64,000 nucleotides of DNA, taken from Winogradskyella vidalii (GTDB taxonomy: Bacteria; Bacteroidota; Bacteroidia; Flavobacteriales; Flavobacteriaceae). The stretch spans positions 434,001 through 498,000 of the forward strand of contig NZ_JABFDG010000001.1 of assembly GCF_013403955.1 (NCBI RefSeq), written 5' to 3'. The notes beneath the pieces were generated by a model that had not been told where the DNA came from, did not search any database, and saw only the letters and a program-made list of their open reading frames with translations. The stretch's first letter is position 1. The number at the start of each line of letters is the position of its first letter. Positions 27,230 to 36,668 of this stretch are shown in pieces. The position numbers were made by a program, and so were the translations under genes.

Positions 27230-28597
27230 ATGAAGTATATAAGCGTTTTTAAAATAGTAATAGTCACGTTGTGGTGTTTTGGTTGTGGTTCAGATAATGG
27301 GCCTGGCTACCAAGAGCCTTATGACCCTAGCGACGATGACCCTGTTGTTGAAACGTTAACCGATATTGAGTTAATGGATCTAACCCAAGAAGAAACCTTT
27401 AAATATTTCTGGGATTTTGCAGAGTCTAATTCGGGTGCGGCAAGAGAACGCTATCATGCAGATGATCCGTCAAACAGTGAAAATGTAGTAACTACAGGAG
27501 GAAGTGGTTTTGGATTAATGGCAATTCTTGTGGGTATAGAACGTGGTTACATTTCAAGAGCAGAAGGGGGTAACCGGTTAGGTCAGATTTTAGACTTCTT
27601 TGAAAGTGCTGATCGTTTTCATGGGGCTTGGCCACATTGGATCAATGGCGAAAACGGTAGTGTTATTCCATTTAGTGACCAAGATAATGGCGGCGATTTA
27701 GTTGAAACAGCGCTTTTTGCTCAAGGTTTAATTTGTGTGAAAGAATATTTTAAAAATGGTTCAACTGACGAAGTTTCATTAGCCGCTCAAGCTGATGACT
27801 TATGGAAAGGTGTAGAATGGGATTGGTACACACAAAATCAAAATGCCTTATACTGGCATTGGAGCCCTAACAATGGTTTTTCTATGAACCTCGAGCTGAA
27901 AGGGTATAACGAAACCTTAATTGCTTTTGTTTTAGGCGCAGCGTCTCCAGATTTTCCTATTTCAGCTGCTGTTTACCACGAAGGTTGGGCTAGTAATGGT
28001 GCTATTGTAACTTCGGCTACTCAATATAATATTCCATTATTATTAGATCATGCCGGTTCAGGATCAGGGCCTTTGTTTTGGGCACACTATTCATTTTTAG
28101 GTTTAAATCCAACCAACTTAAGCGATCAATATGCAAACTATTGGGAGCTGAATGTTAACCATACCAATATCAATTACCAGCATTGCGTTGCTAACCCAAA
28201 TAATTATGATGAATATGGCGAAGATTGTTGGGGTTTAACAGCTAGTTATAGTAGGAATGAAGATGGAACCATAGGTTATTTTGCTCATGAGCCAAACAAT
28301 GATTTAGGCGTTATTTCGCCAACGGCAGCGATTAGTTCAATACCATATACCCCAGAAAAATCATTGGCAGCAATGCATTATTTCTATAGTAAAAATGATA
28401 TTCTTTTAGGTTCTGCTGGGTTCTATGATGCGTTTAGTCCCCATTATAATGATTGGGTAGCAGAACGCTATTTGGCTATTGATCAAGGACCAGAGATTAT
28501 AATGATAGAAAATTATAGAACAGGATTATTATGGAATCTCTTTATGCAAAATGAAGATGTCCAAAATGGCTTAAATACCTTAGAGTTTACTTATTAA
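27230..28597 (+). CDS. GH144-like endo-glucanase lipoprotein (glucoamylase-domain family)
   Basis: Lipoprotein of 455 residues (lipobox CFGCGSDN followed by an acidic PYDPSDDDP stretch, hence probably on the cell surface). The catalytic part is an (alpha/alpha)6-type domain of the PF10091 kind: EETFKYFWDFAESNSGAARER, GGSGFGLMAI, GDLVETALFAQGL, WGLTASYSR, SPTAAISSIPYTPEKSLAAMHYFY and the C-terminal MIENYRTGLLWNLFM. Characterised members in GH144 are endo-beta-1,2-glucanases; other members of the domain family are uncharacterised. It probably makes the first cuts in the polymer at the surface. Beta-1,2 specificity is likely but not provable from sequence. Confidence 0.8.
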   Translation: MKYISVFKIVIVTLWCFGCGSDNGPGYQEPYDPSDDDPVVETLTDIELMDLTQEETFKYFWDFAESNSGAARERYHADDPSNSENVVTTGGSGFGLMAILVGIERGYISRAEGGNRLGQILDFFESADRFHGAWPHWINGENGSVIPFSDQDNGGDLVETALFAQGLICVKEYFKNGSTDEVSLAAQADDLWKGVEWDWYTQNQNALYWHWSPNNGFSMNLELKGYNETLIAFVLGAASPDFPISAAVYHEGWASNGAIVTSATQYNIPLLLDHAGSGSGPLFWAHYSFLGLNPTNLSDQYANYWELNVNHTNINYQHCVANPNNYDEYGEDCWGLTASYSRNEDGTIGYFAHEPNNDLGVISPTAAISSIPYTPEKSLAAMHYFYSKNDILLGSAGFYDAFSPHYNDWVAERYLAIDQGPEIIMIENYRTGLLWNLFMQNEDVQNGLNTLEFTY

Positions 28598-28613
28598 CAA
28601 TAAAAAAATAGAT

Positions 28614-29423
28614 ATGAAAAACGTGTTTTTAACCTTAGTGTTCAGTCTAACTATTTTTGGCTTAGGGGGAGCAAATGCGCAACAAAAAACGTTAAATGAA
28701 GCTTCAATAGATTTGTTCTCAAATGAAAAACATATTGTAAATCAAGATACATTACTGTACAGAATGCTCTTGCCTAAGGATTTTGATGCTTCTAAAACTT
28801 ATCCTTTAGTGTTAATGCTTCACGGCGCAGGTGAACGTGGGGATGATAATAAAAAACAATTAACGCATGGTAGTCGTTTATTTTTAAACGAAAAAAATAG
28901 AGATTCATTTCCTGCTATTGTCATTTTTCCACAATGTCCTCAAAATGATTACTGGTCTAAATTAGAAGCTGACCGCTCTACAAAACCCATCACGTTTAAT
29001 TACAAATATAAAGAGGCACCAACTACAGCAATGACACTAGTAATGGATTTAATGGATGAGATGCTAGCACAGCCGTATGTTAAAACAGAACAGGTTTATG
29101 CTATGGGGTTATCTATGGGTGGCATGGGAACTTTTGAAATTATTTATCGAAAACCCGAAATGTTTGCGGCAGCGATGCCAATCTGTGGTGGTGGAAATCC
29201 AGAATCAGTAACAGCATACGCAACAACAATTCCCTTGTGGATTTTTCATGGTGCAAAAGATGATGTGGTCGATCCCAAATTATCCTTAGGCATGGCATCA
29301 GCAATATTAAGTGCAGGTGGATTTCCTAAATTAACTTTATACGATTTTGCCAATCATAACAGTTGGGACCCCGCTTTTGCAGAACCAGAATTATTAACAT
29401 GGCTTTTTTCTAAATCAAAATAA
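28614..29423 (+). CDS. Secreted alpha/beta-hydrolase, carboxylesterase (CE1/dienelactone-hydrolase type)
   Basis: Protein of 269 residues with a signal peptide ending ANAQQ, so probably periplasmic. The catalytic triad can be placed: nucleophile Ser in the elbow GLSMGGMGTF (about residue 168), Asp in HGAKDDVVD (about 222) and His in FANHNSWDPAF (about 248). The oxyanion HGAGERGDDN region is typical of phospholipase/carboxylesterase and CE1-like esterases. It lies 16 bp after the glucanase gene. Likely role: removal of an acyl substituent from the glycan. The acyl group is unknown. Confidence 0.75.
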   Translation: MKNVFLTLVFSLTIFGLGGANAQQKTLNEASIDLFSNEKHIVNQDTLLYRMLLPKDFDASKTYPLVLMLHGAGERGDDNKKQLTHGSRLFLNEKNRDSFPAIVIFPQCPQNDYWSKLEADRSTKPITFNYKYKEAPTTAMTLVMDLMDEMLAQPYVKTEQVYAMGLSMGGMGTFEIIYRKPEMFAAAMPICGGGNPESVTAYATTIPLWIFHGAKDDVVDPKLSLGMASAILSAGGFPKLTLYDFANHNSWDPAFAEPELLTWLFSKSK

Positions 29424-29428
29424 ATATA

Positions 29429-31783
29429 ATGATCAAACAATTTTCCCTACAAATAACCGCAATGTCACTCTTAGCTTTTACGATTTTAGGCTGTGATACA
29501 ACAACAACAACAACAACAACAACTAATTCGTCAAAATCAGCAGTAGTTGATAATCCTTTTGAAGCACAAGTAGATTCTATTCTAGGTCTTATGACTTTAG
29601 ATGAAAAAATAGGACAGCTTAATCTTCCTGTTTCAGGAGATATTACAACAGGTCAGGGTAAAAGTTCTGATGTGGGTAAAAAAATACAAGAAGGTTTAGT
29701 CGGTGGTATGTTCAATATAAAATCGGTTGAAAAAATTAAAGCAGTTCAAAAAATTGCTGTTGAAGAAAGCCGTTTAAAAATCCCTTTGCTTTTTGGAATG
29801 GATGTCATACATGGTTATGAAACAACCTTTCCAATTCCATTAGGTTTATCAGCGTCTTGGGATATGGAATTGATTGAAAAAACAGCACGTATGGCAGCAA
29901 CCGAAGCTAGTGCAGATGGTATCAACTGGACGTTTTCGCCAATGGTAGATATTTCTCGTGATGCCCGTTGGGGACGCGTTTCAGAAGGTAACGGTGAAGA
30001 CCCTTTCTTAGGGAGTAGAATTGCCGAAGCGATGGTGAGAGGTTACCAACAAGATGATTTAAGTGATAACAACACCTTAATGGCTTGTGTTAAACATTTC
30101 GCATTATATGGCGCTTCTGAAGCGGGACGTGATTATAATACGGTGGACATGAGTAAAATTAGAATGTATAACGAATATCTAGAGCCGTATAAAGCAGCTA
30201 TTGATGCTGGCGTGGGGTCAGTGATGGCTTCATTTAATGAAATTGATGGTATTCCGGCCACAGGTAATAAATGGTTAATGACCGATTTATTACGTGAGGA
30301 TTGGGGGTTCAACGGGTTTGTAGTTACGGATTACACTGGGATTTATGAAATGATGGCTCATGGTGTAGGTAATGAAGAACAAGTTGTAGCACAAGCGCTA
30401 AATGCTGGAATTGATATGGATATGGCAGGCGATTCGCCAATCGCAACAGCGGCTTTTATCAAATCTTTAAAAGGAGCTTTAGATAAAGGCATGGTTAGCA
30501 TTGATGATATAGATACTGCTGTAAAGCGTATGTTAACCGCTAAATATGAATTAGGTTTATTTGAAGATCCTTACAAATATTTAGATAGTGATAGAGCTAA
30601 AAATGAAGTATTTACTGATGAAAACAGAGCCTTTGCTAGAAAAGTGGGTGCTGAATCAACCGTATTACTTAAAAATGAAGACAACCTATTGCCACTTAAG
30701 AAAGAAGGAACAATTGCATTAATCGGTCCTTTAGCAAATAATGCGGTAAACATGGCTGGGACTTGGAGTGTAGCTACAAGACAAGAAAAATCAAACCCGT
30801 TTTTAGCAGGATTAAAAACAGTAGTAGGTGATAACGCAAATGTACTTTATGCCAAAGGTAGTAATATTGATTACGATTTAGAGCTTGAAAAAAGAGCGAC
30901 CATGTTTGGTAAAGATATCCCAAGAGATGGTAGAACGGACAAGCAATTATTAGATGAAGCATTGAGCATTGCGAATAAGGCAGATGTCATTGTAGCTGCT
31001 ATAGGTGAGTCTGCAGAATTTAGTGGTGAAAGTAGTAGTAGAACAGAAATCGGAATTCCTCAAGTTCAAAAAGATTTATTGAATGCTTTACTTAAAACAG
31101 GAAAGCCTGTTGTTTTAGTATTGTTTACAGGAAGACCTTTAGAATTAGTAGAAGAGAATGAAAATGTACCGGCCATACTTAATGTTTGGTTTCCAGGAAG
31201 TGAAGCTGGTTTAGCCATTTCAGATGTGTTATTTGGAGATGTAAATCCTTCAGGTAAATTAACAGCGACCTTTCCAAGAAGTGTTGGGCAAATTCCAATT
31301 TTCTATAATCATAAAAACACCGGAAGACCTTTAATGAATGAGGAAGGTAAATTTGAAAAATTCAGAAGTAATTATATCGACGAACGTAACGAGCCTTTAT
31401 ACCCATTTGGTTATGGTCTAAGTTATACCACATTCAAGTATTCTAACTTTAATCTTAATACCACCACCATCGGAATGGATGGTACAGTTGAGGTCACTGT
31501 AGATGTTACCAATTCTGGTGATTATGATGGCAAAGAAGTTGTGCAACTTTATATAAGAGATGTTGTCGGTTCGGTAACGCGACCTGTTAAAGAATTAAAA
31601 GGCTTTCAGAAAGTTGAAATCAAAAAAGGAGAAACTAAAACGGTGACTTTTGATATCTCGGTTGAAGACTTAAAATTCTATAATTCAGATTTAGATTTTG
31701 TAGCAGAACCAGGACAATTCCATGTGTTTGTTGGTACAGATTCTAATACTAAAATGATGAAGGAATTTGAATTAACGAAGTAA
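29429..31783 (+). CDS. GH3 beta-glucosidase lipoprotein
   Basis: GH3 enzyme of 784 residues releasing terminal glucose from beta-gluco-oligosaccharides. The lipobox is ILGC, followed by a run of nine Thr encoded by an (ACA)8 repeat. It has the N-terminal TIM barrel (MDVIHGYETTFPIPLG, WGRVSEGNGEDPFLGS, KHFALYG), the nucleophile Asp in GFVVTDYTG (about residue 300), the (alpha/beta)6 domain with GESAEFSGESSSRTEIGIP and the C-terminal FnIII-like domain (YIRDVVGSVTRPVKELKGFQKV). The acidic surface-export motif is lacking, so a periplasm-facing membrane anchor is possible. Its tandem paralog follows 9 bp later. Confidence 0.92.
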   Translation: MIKQFSLQITAMSLLAFTILGCDTTTTTTTTTNSSKSAVVDNPFEAQVDSILGLMTLDEKIGQLNLPVSGDITTGQGKSSDVGKKIQEGLVGGMFNIKSVEKIKAVQKIAVEESRLKIPLLFGMDVIHGYETTFPIPLGLSASWDMELIEKTARMAATEASADGINWTFSPMVDISRDARWGRVSEGNGEDPFLGSRIAEAMVRGYQQDDLSDNNTLMACVKHFALYGASEAGRDYNTVDMSKIRMYNEYLEPYKAAIDAGVGSVMASFNEIDGIPATGNKWLMTDLLREDWGFNGFVVTDYTGIYEMMAHGVGNEEQVVAQALNAGIDMDMAGDSPIATAAFIKSLKGALDKGMVSIDDIDTAVKRMLTAKYELGLFEDPYKYLDSDRAKNEVFTDENRAFARKVGAESTVLLKNEDNLLPLKKEGTIALIGPLANNAVNMAGTWSVATRQEKSNPFLAGLKTVVGDNANVLYAKGSNIDYDLELEKRATMFGKDIPRDGRTDKQLLDEALSIANKADVIVAAIGESAEFSGESSSRTEIGIPQVQKDLLNALLKTGKPVVLVLFTGRPLELVEENENVPAILNVWFPGSEAGLAISDVLFGDVNPSGKLTATFPRSVGQIPIFYNHKNTGRPLMNEEGKFEKFRSNYIDERNEPLYPFGYGLSYTTFKYSNFNLNTTTIGMDGTVEVTVDVTNSGDYDGKEVVQLYIRDVVGSVTRPVKELKGFQKVEIKKGETKTVTFDISVEDLKFYNSDLDFVAEPGQFHVFVGTDSNTKMMKEFELTK
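29498..29521 (+). repeat. (ACA)8 microsatellite in the lipoprotein linker of the first GH3
   Basis: Eight uninterrupted ACA triplets followed by ACT encode a poly-Thr linker directly after the lipidated cysteine. Slippage would change linker length by whole residues without a frameshift. Confidence 0.95.
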
Positions 31784-31792
31784 AAACGAACA

Positions 31793-34015
31793 ATGAGATT
31801 ACGATTCCTATATATTGCCTTTATATGCTTTTTCAGCCAAAGCTTTTCTCAGAATTATGAAGCTAAAGTAGATTCATTAATGCGTCTTATGACGCTTCAA
31901 GAAAAGATAGGACAAACCGTTATGTATAGTGGTCATTGGGATCAAACAGGACCATTTGTTAGTACAGATAATGGGAAATACATTCGCGAAGGTAACATGG
32001 GAGCAATGCTAAACGCCATGTCTGTAAAGGGCACTCGCGATTTACAGAAAATTGCCGTAGAAGAAACCCGTTTAGGCATTCCGTTATTGTTTGGTTATGA
32101 TGTTATTCATGGGCATCGTACTATTTTTCCAATTAACTTAGGGTTATCTGCAAGTTGGGACTTACAAATGATTGAGAAAAGTTCAAGAATTGCAGCGGAG
32201 GAAGCTTCTGCAGAAGGAATCCATTGGACGTTTGCACCTATGATTGATGTGTCCAGAGATCCACGTTGGGGACGAATTTCCGAAGGAGCAGGAGAAGATG
32301 TCTTTCTTAATAATGAAATAGCCAAAGCTTATGTAAAAGGATTTCAAGGAGACGATTTGTCTCAACCTAATACTGTTTTAGCTTGTGCTAAACACTATGT
32401 AGCCTATGGAGCTGCTCAAGCCGGAAGAGATTATCATACCACTAATATGGGAGAAGGGGAGTTGCGAAACGTTTATCTACCGCCTTTTAAAGCGGCCATT
32501 GATGCTGGTGTTGAAACGTTTATGTCAGCCTTTAATGAGTTGAATGGTGTGCCAACTTCTGGTAATAAATTCACCTTAAGAGATATTCTTAAAGATGAAT
32601 GGAATTTTAAAGGTTTGGTTGTTTCCGATTATACTTCTATTAATGAAATGATTCAACATGGCTTTGCTGCCGATAGTATTGATGCTGCAAGGATAGGTAT
32701 GAATGCAGGAGTAGATATGGATATGATGGGACATGTGTACCGTCTTCATCTCAAAAAATTAGTGGAAGAGAATAAGGTATCTGAAGCTTTTATTAATGAT
32801 GCCTGCAAACGAATTTTAATGGCAAAATTTAAATTGGGATTATTTGATGACCCATACCGTTATAGTGATGAAGAGCGTGAAATAAAGACCGCATATCAAT
32901 CAGAATTTTTAACTGAAGCTAGAGAAATTGCAGCTGCCTCATCGGTTTTATTACAAAATAAAAATGACGCTCTACCGCTTTCTAAAACCTCAAAAACAAT
33001 CGCTTTTATTGGGCCTTTGGTAAAAGATGAATATAATATTATTGGGAACTGGGCCGCTAAAGGTGATAGAGATGGAAAGGCTGTAAGTGTTTTTGAAGGT
33101 GTTTCAGAATATTTAAAGCCTAAACAAATTTTATATGCTAAAGGTTGCGATATTTTAAAAGCTGACACTTCTGGTTTTGAAGAGGCAATTAGGGTGTCTA
33201 AACAGGCTACAGAAATTGTTTTAGTTATGGGTGAAGATTACCATATGAGTGGTGAAGCAGCTTCGCGAACTGATTTGAAAATTCCAGGTGTTCAACCAGA
33301 ATTGATTAAAAAAATACGTGAAGCAAACCCGAATAAAAAAATCACCTTAGTTATAATGAATGGAAGACCTTTAAATTTATCTGAAGAGGTAAATTTGGTA
33401 GATGCCATTTTAGAAGTTTGGTTTCCTGGAACTATGGGAGGTGCAGCAACAGCAGATTTACTCTTTGGTGAAGTAAATCCTTCAGGGAAACTAACCGTTA
33501 CATTTCCTCGAAATGTTGGTCAGGTGCCTATCTATTATAACATGAAAAATACCGGACGACCAATTCCTGAAAGCAACCCTAAGGAAGATTATAAAAGTAA
33601 TTATATCGATATAGAGAATACACCTCTGTTTGCTTTTGGGCATGGTTTAAGTTATACCAAATTCAACTATTCAGATTTAAAACTGTCTTCAAATAAATTG
33701 ACATTTTCAAATACAATTGACGCACAAGTTGAGGTGTCAAATACAGGGTCTAAAGATGGTTATGAAATCGTTCAACTCTATATTCATGATAAAGTAGGAA
33801 GTGTTACTAGGCCAGTTAAAGAGCTAAAAGGTTTTCAAAAAATATATCTCAAAAAAGGAGAAACTAAAACAGTAACGTTTACGGTTTCAGTAGAAGACCT
33901 AAAATTTTACAATAGTGATATGGTTTATGGTGTAGAAACTGGCGAATTTGAGATTGCTATTGCTCCAAGTTCTGAATTCAAATTTGAATCTTCTTTTACG
34001 CTAATTGATCAATAA
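31793..34015 (+). CDS. GH3 beta-glucosidase, periplasmic
   Basis: GH3 enzyme of 740 residues with a cleavable signal peptide (MRLRFLYIAFICFFSQSFSQ) and no lipobox, so soluble in the periplasm. It has the same domain order as its upstream neighbour; the nucleophile Asp lies in GLVVSDYTS (about residue 279), with WGRISEGAGEDVFLN, KHYVAYG and the C-terminal FnIII-like domain nearly identical in motif (KVGSVTRPVKELKGFQKI). The two are clearly tandem paralogs with different cell placement, which suggests a split of labour between membrane-bound and soluble hydrolysis or between chain lengths or linkages. Confidence 0.92.
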   Translation: MRLRFLYIAFICFFSQSFSQNYEAKVDSLMRLMTLQEKIGQTVMYSGHWDQTGPFVSTDNGKYIREGNMGAMLNAMSVKGTRDLQKIAVEETRLGIPLLFGYDVIHGHRTIFPINLGLSASWDLQMIEKSSRIAAEEASAEGIHWTFAPMIDVSRDPRWGRISEGAGEDVFLNNEIAKAYVKGFQGDDLSQPNTVLACAKHYVAYGAAQAGRDYHTTNMGEGELRNVYLPPFKAAIDAGVETFMSAFNELNGVPTSGNKFTLRDILKDEWNFKGLVVSDYTSINEMIQHGFAADSIDAARIGMNAGVDMDMMGHVYRLHLKKLVEENKVSEAFINDACKRILMAKFKLGLFDDPYRYSDEEREIKTAYQSEFLTEAREIAAASSVLLQNKNDALPLSKTSKTIAFIGPLVKDEYNIIGNWAAKGDRDGKAVSVFEGVSEYLKPKQILYAKGCDILKADTSGFEEAIRVSKQATEIVLVMGEDYHMSGEAASRTDLKIPGVQPELIKKIREANPNKKITLVIMNGRPLNLSEEVNLVDAILEVWFPGTMGGAATADLLFGEVNPSGKLTVTFPRNVGQVPIYYNMKNTGRPIPESNPKEDYKSNYIDIENTPLFAFGHGLSYTKFNYSDLKLSSNKLTFSNTIDAQVEVSNTGSKDGYEIVQLYIHDKVGSVTRPVKELKGFQKIYLKKGETKTVTFTVSVEDLKFYNSDMVYGVETGEFEIAIAPSSEFKFESSFTLIDQ

Positions 34016-34028
34016 TTAAATAAAAAAA

Positions 34029-36620
34029 ATGAGTCATAAATTTCAGCCTTTTATGCTTCTGCTATTCATGGTTTTTTTAGGGGCAACCAATGCGCAGACT
34101 AAAATCATAAATTCAGGCTGGCAGTTTTCAGAAGATAAATCAGTATGGGAAACTGTTAATATTCCGCATACATGGAATAAAGATGATGCCTTTGATGATA
34201 CACCTGGTTACCGGAGAGGTTTAGGGTATTATCAAAAACAACTGTATATAGGCTCAGAACAAAAAGAACAGAATCAATATTTAAAGTTTAATGCCGTAAA
34301 CCAAGAAGCAACAATCTTTGTTAATGGAAAAAAAGTTGGAAATCATAGAGGTGGTTACGCGGCTTTCAATTTTAATATTTCTGAATTTATAACTTATGAG
34401 GCTTATAATTTAATTGAAGTTACGGTTGATAATTCTCATAATGAAGATATTCCGCCTTTAGATGCTGATTTTACGTTTTATGGAGGCATTTACCGCGATG
34501 TAGAATTAATAACCTTGCCAAAACAGCATTTTAGTTTAGAGGATTATGCCTCAGATGGATTCTATATCAATTACCCTCAAGTATCAGAAGAAAGTGCCCG
34601 AATAGAAGTTACTGCCTTGTTAAATAATACAGCATCGCGTAAAGAAAAAACAACGTTAAAATTGGTGCTTTCAGATGCAGAAGGCAAAATTATAACAACA
34701 TATTCTGAAACATTTAAATTAAAATCTAAGACGTCAGAAGCATTTAAAGTGCCGTTACCTGAGGTTAAAAACCCCAAATTATGGTCACCAGAACATCCGT
34801 ATTTGTATCAATTGCAACTCGTTTTAACTGATGATAAAGGAGAGACTTTAGACTTGAAAACGGCTAATGTAGGATTTCGTTGGGTGTCTGTAGATGCTGA
34901 TAAAGGATTTTATTTAAATGGAAAACCCATCAAATTAATCGGAGTTAATCGCCATCAAGATTATGAAGGTTATGGTAATGCTGTACCCATGGCACTTCAG
35001 AAAAAAGATATTGAGTTAATAAAAGAAATGGGGTCTAATGTTATTCGTTTTGCGCATTATCCACATGCGCGAGAGCTTTATAAACGTTGTGATGAACTTG
35101 GTATTTTAGTTTGGACAGAAACTCCTATTGTAAATAAAGTAACCAATACGGAGGCGTTTTTTAAGACAGCAACCAATATGCAAAAGGAGCATATTAAACA
35201 ATATTATAATTATCCTTCTGTTGTTATGTTTGGTTATATGAATGAGATTTTTTTGCGTCTTGCATTTGATCAGAAAGAATCTGAAGCAGAAAAAGAAAAC
35301 CGAAAAAAATACACTTATCAACTCGCAAAACAGTTAGAAGAGTTAACCAGAAAAGAAGCCCCAAACCATATTACTGTAATGGCGCTTCATTTTAATGAGC
35401 TTTACAACGAAACAAACATTGCAGATTTACCAATGCTTGTCGGTTGGAATCTATATTTCGGATGGTATCATGACACCATTAAAGATTTAGGTGTTTTTCT
35501 AGACAACCAACACCAGCGTTTTCCAAAGCGTGCTATTATGGTTTCAGAATATGGACCAGGAGCAGATGTACGGATTTCAACAATAAAACCTTCACGATAC
35601 GATTATTCCCAAGAATACCAATTACAATTGCATTCAGGATATTATAATCAAGTCATAGAGCGCAATTTTGTTACAGGAATGACAGCATGGAATTTTGCTG
35701 ATTTCGGTTCTGAGTTTAGAGGAGAATCTGTGCCGCATGTTAATCAAAAAGGCTTAGTTCAATACAATAGACAGCCTAAGGAAGTGTATTACTGGTATCA
35801 AACTGTTTTAAACTCAAAGACGCCATTGGTTCATATTGCCAATTATCAAGATGATGTCACCTTAATAGATCAAGATTCGTTTGATATCACCATATTTTCT
35901 AACCAAGAAAAAGCGAAGCTATATGTGAATCATACATTTGTTCAAGATTTAATTTTTAAATTAGGTATTGCAACAGTCTCAGTGCCTTTTAATCAAGGAG
36001 AAAATACGCTTAGAGTAGAATCAAAAACCGTATCTGATGAATTAGATATGAAGGTAAATATTTTGAAGACTCTAAAGACAAACCAAAATACTAAACTGGC
36101 AATTAACGTAGGGACGCATGTTAATTTTAGAGATAATGTTGCAGGGGTTACGTTTTTAAGTGACCGTCCTTATTCAGAAAATTTGTATGGCTATCTTCCA
36201 AATTCAGGAAAATGCGAACGAAAATTAGTGCCATTTAATATTGGTAATTCCATAAATGAAGGCGTTTATCAAACCATGCTTGTAGATTGTGAGGCTTATA
36301 AAGTCGATGTGCCTGATGGTAAATACAAAGTCAGCTTATATTTTGTAGAGCCTCAGTTAAAAAACAAAGCCCATGTAATTTTTAATTTATCGGCTACAAA
36401 TGGTGAATCTGAAGCAGATACTATGCATCGTATGTTCGCTATTAAATTAAATGAAAAGACCATCGCAAATCAATTTAATATGGCTAAAGAATATGACAAT
36501 AAATATGGGATTAAACAGAGCGCTATAATTTCAATTGAAAACAATTCAGGACTAACAATTAGGCTCAACCCCATAGAAGGCGAAACTGTATTGAGTGGTA
36601 TTTTAATAGAAAAAATATAA
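34029..36620 (+). CDS. GH2 glycoside hydrolase with C-terminal malectin-like domain
   Basis: Periplasmic protein (signal peptide ending TNAQ) of 863 residues. The N-terminal jelly-roll sugar-binding domain (INSGWQFSEDKSVWETVNIPHTWN) and Ig-like domain lead to a TIM barrel. The acid/base Glu is in GYMNEIF (about 406), preceded by Asn as in the GH2 NE motif, although the usual upstream GNE context is changed. The nucleophile Glu is in MVSEYGPGAD (about 507). Residues from about 695 to the end (AINVGTHVNFRDNVAGVTFLSD..DGKYKVSLYFVEPQ) look like a malectin-type carbohydrate-binding domain. Substrate could be beta-galactoside, beta-glucuronide or another beta-glycoside; sequence alone does not decide. 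Confidence 0.85.
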   Translation: MSHKFQPFMLLLFMVFLGATNAQTKIINSGWQFSEDKSVWETVNIPHTWNKDDAFDDTPGYRRGLGYYQKQLYIGSEQKEQNQYLKFNAVNQEATIFVNGKKVGNHRGGYAAFNFNISEFITYEAYNLIEVTVDNSHNEDIPPLDADFTFYGGIYRDVELITLPKQHFSLEDYASDGFYINYPQVSEESARIEVTALLNNTASRKEKTTLKLVLSDAEGKIITTYSETFKLKSKTSEAFKVPLPEVKNPKLWSPEHPYLYQLQLVLTDDKGETLDLKTANVGFRWVSVDADKGFYLNGKPIKLIGVNRHQDYEGYGNAVPMALQKKDIELIKEMGSNVIRFAHYPHARELYKRCDELGILVWTETPIVNKVTNTEAFFKTATNMQKEHIKQYYNYPSVVMFGYMNEIFLRLAFDQKESEAEKENRKKYTYQLAKQLEELTRKEAPNHITVMALHFNELYNETNIADLPMLVGWNLYFGWYHDTIKDLGVFLDNQHQRFPKRAIMVSEYGPGADVRISTIKPSRYDYSQEYQLQLHSGYYNQVIERNFVTGMTAWNFADFGSEFRGESVPHVNQKGLVQYNRQPKEVYYWYQTVLNSKTPLVHIANYQDDVTLIDQDSFDITIFSNQEKAKLYVNHTFVQDLIFKLGIATVSVPFNQGENTLRVESKTVSDELDMKVNILKTLKTNQNTKLAINVGTHVNFRDNVAGVTFLSDRPYSENLYGYLPNSGKCERKLVPFNIGNSINEGVYQTMLVDCEAYKVDVPDGKYKVSLYFVEPQLKNKAHVIFNLSATNGESEADTMHRMFAIKLNEKTIANQFNMAKEYDNKYGIKQSAIISIENNSGLTIRLNPIEGETVLSGILIEKI

Positions 36621-36668
36621 TACTACACGCTGTATATAATTGAAGCACCCATTAGGAAAGTTAATAAA

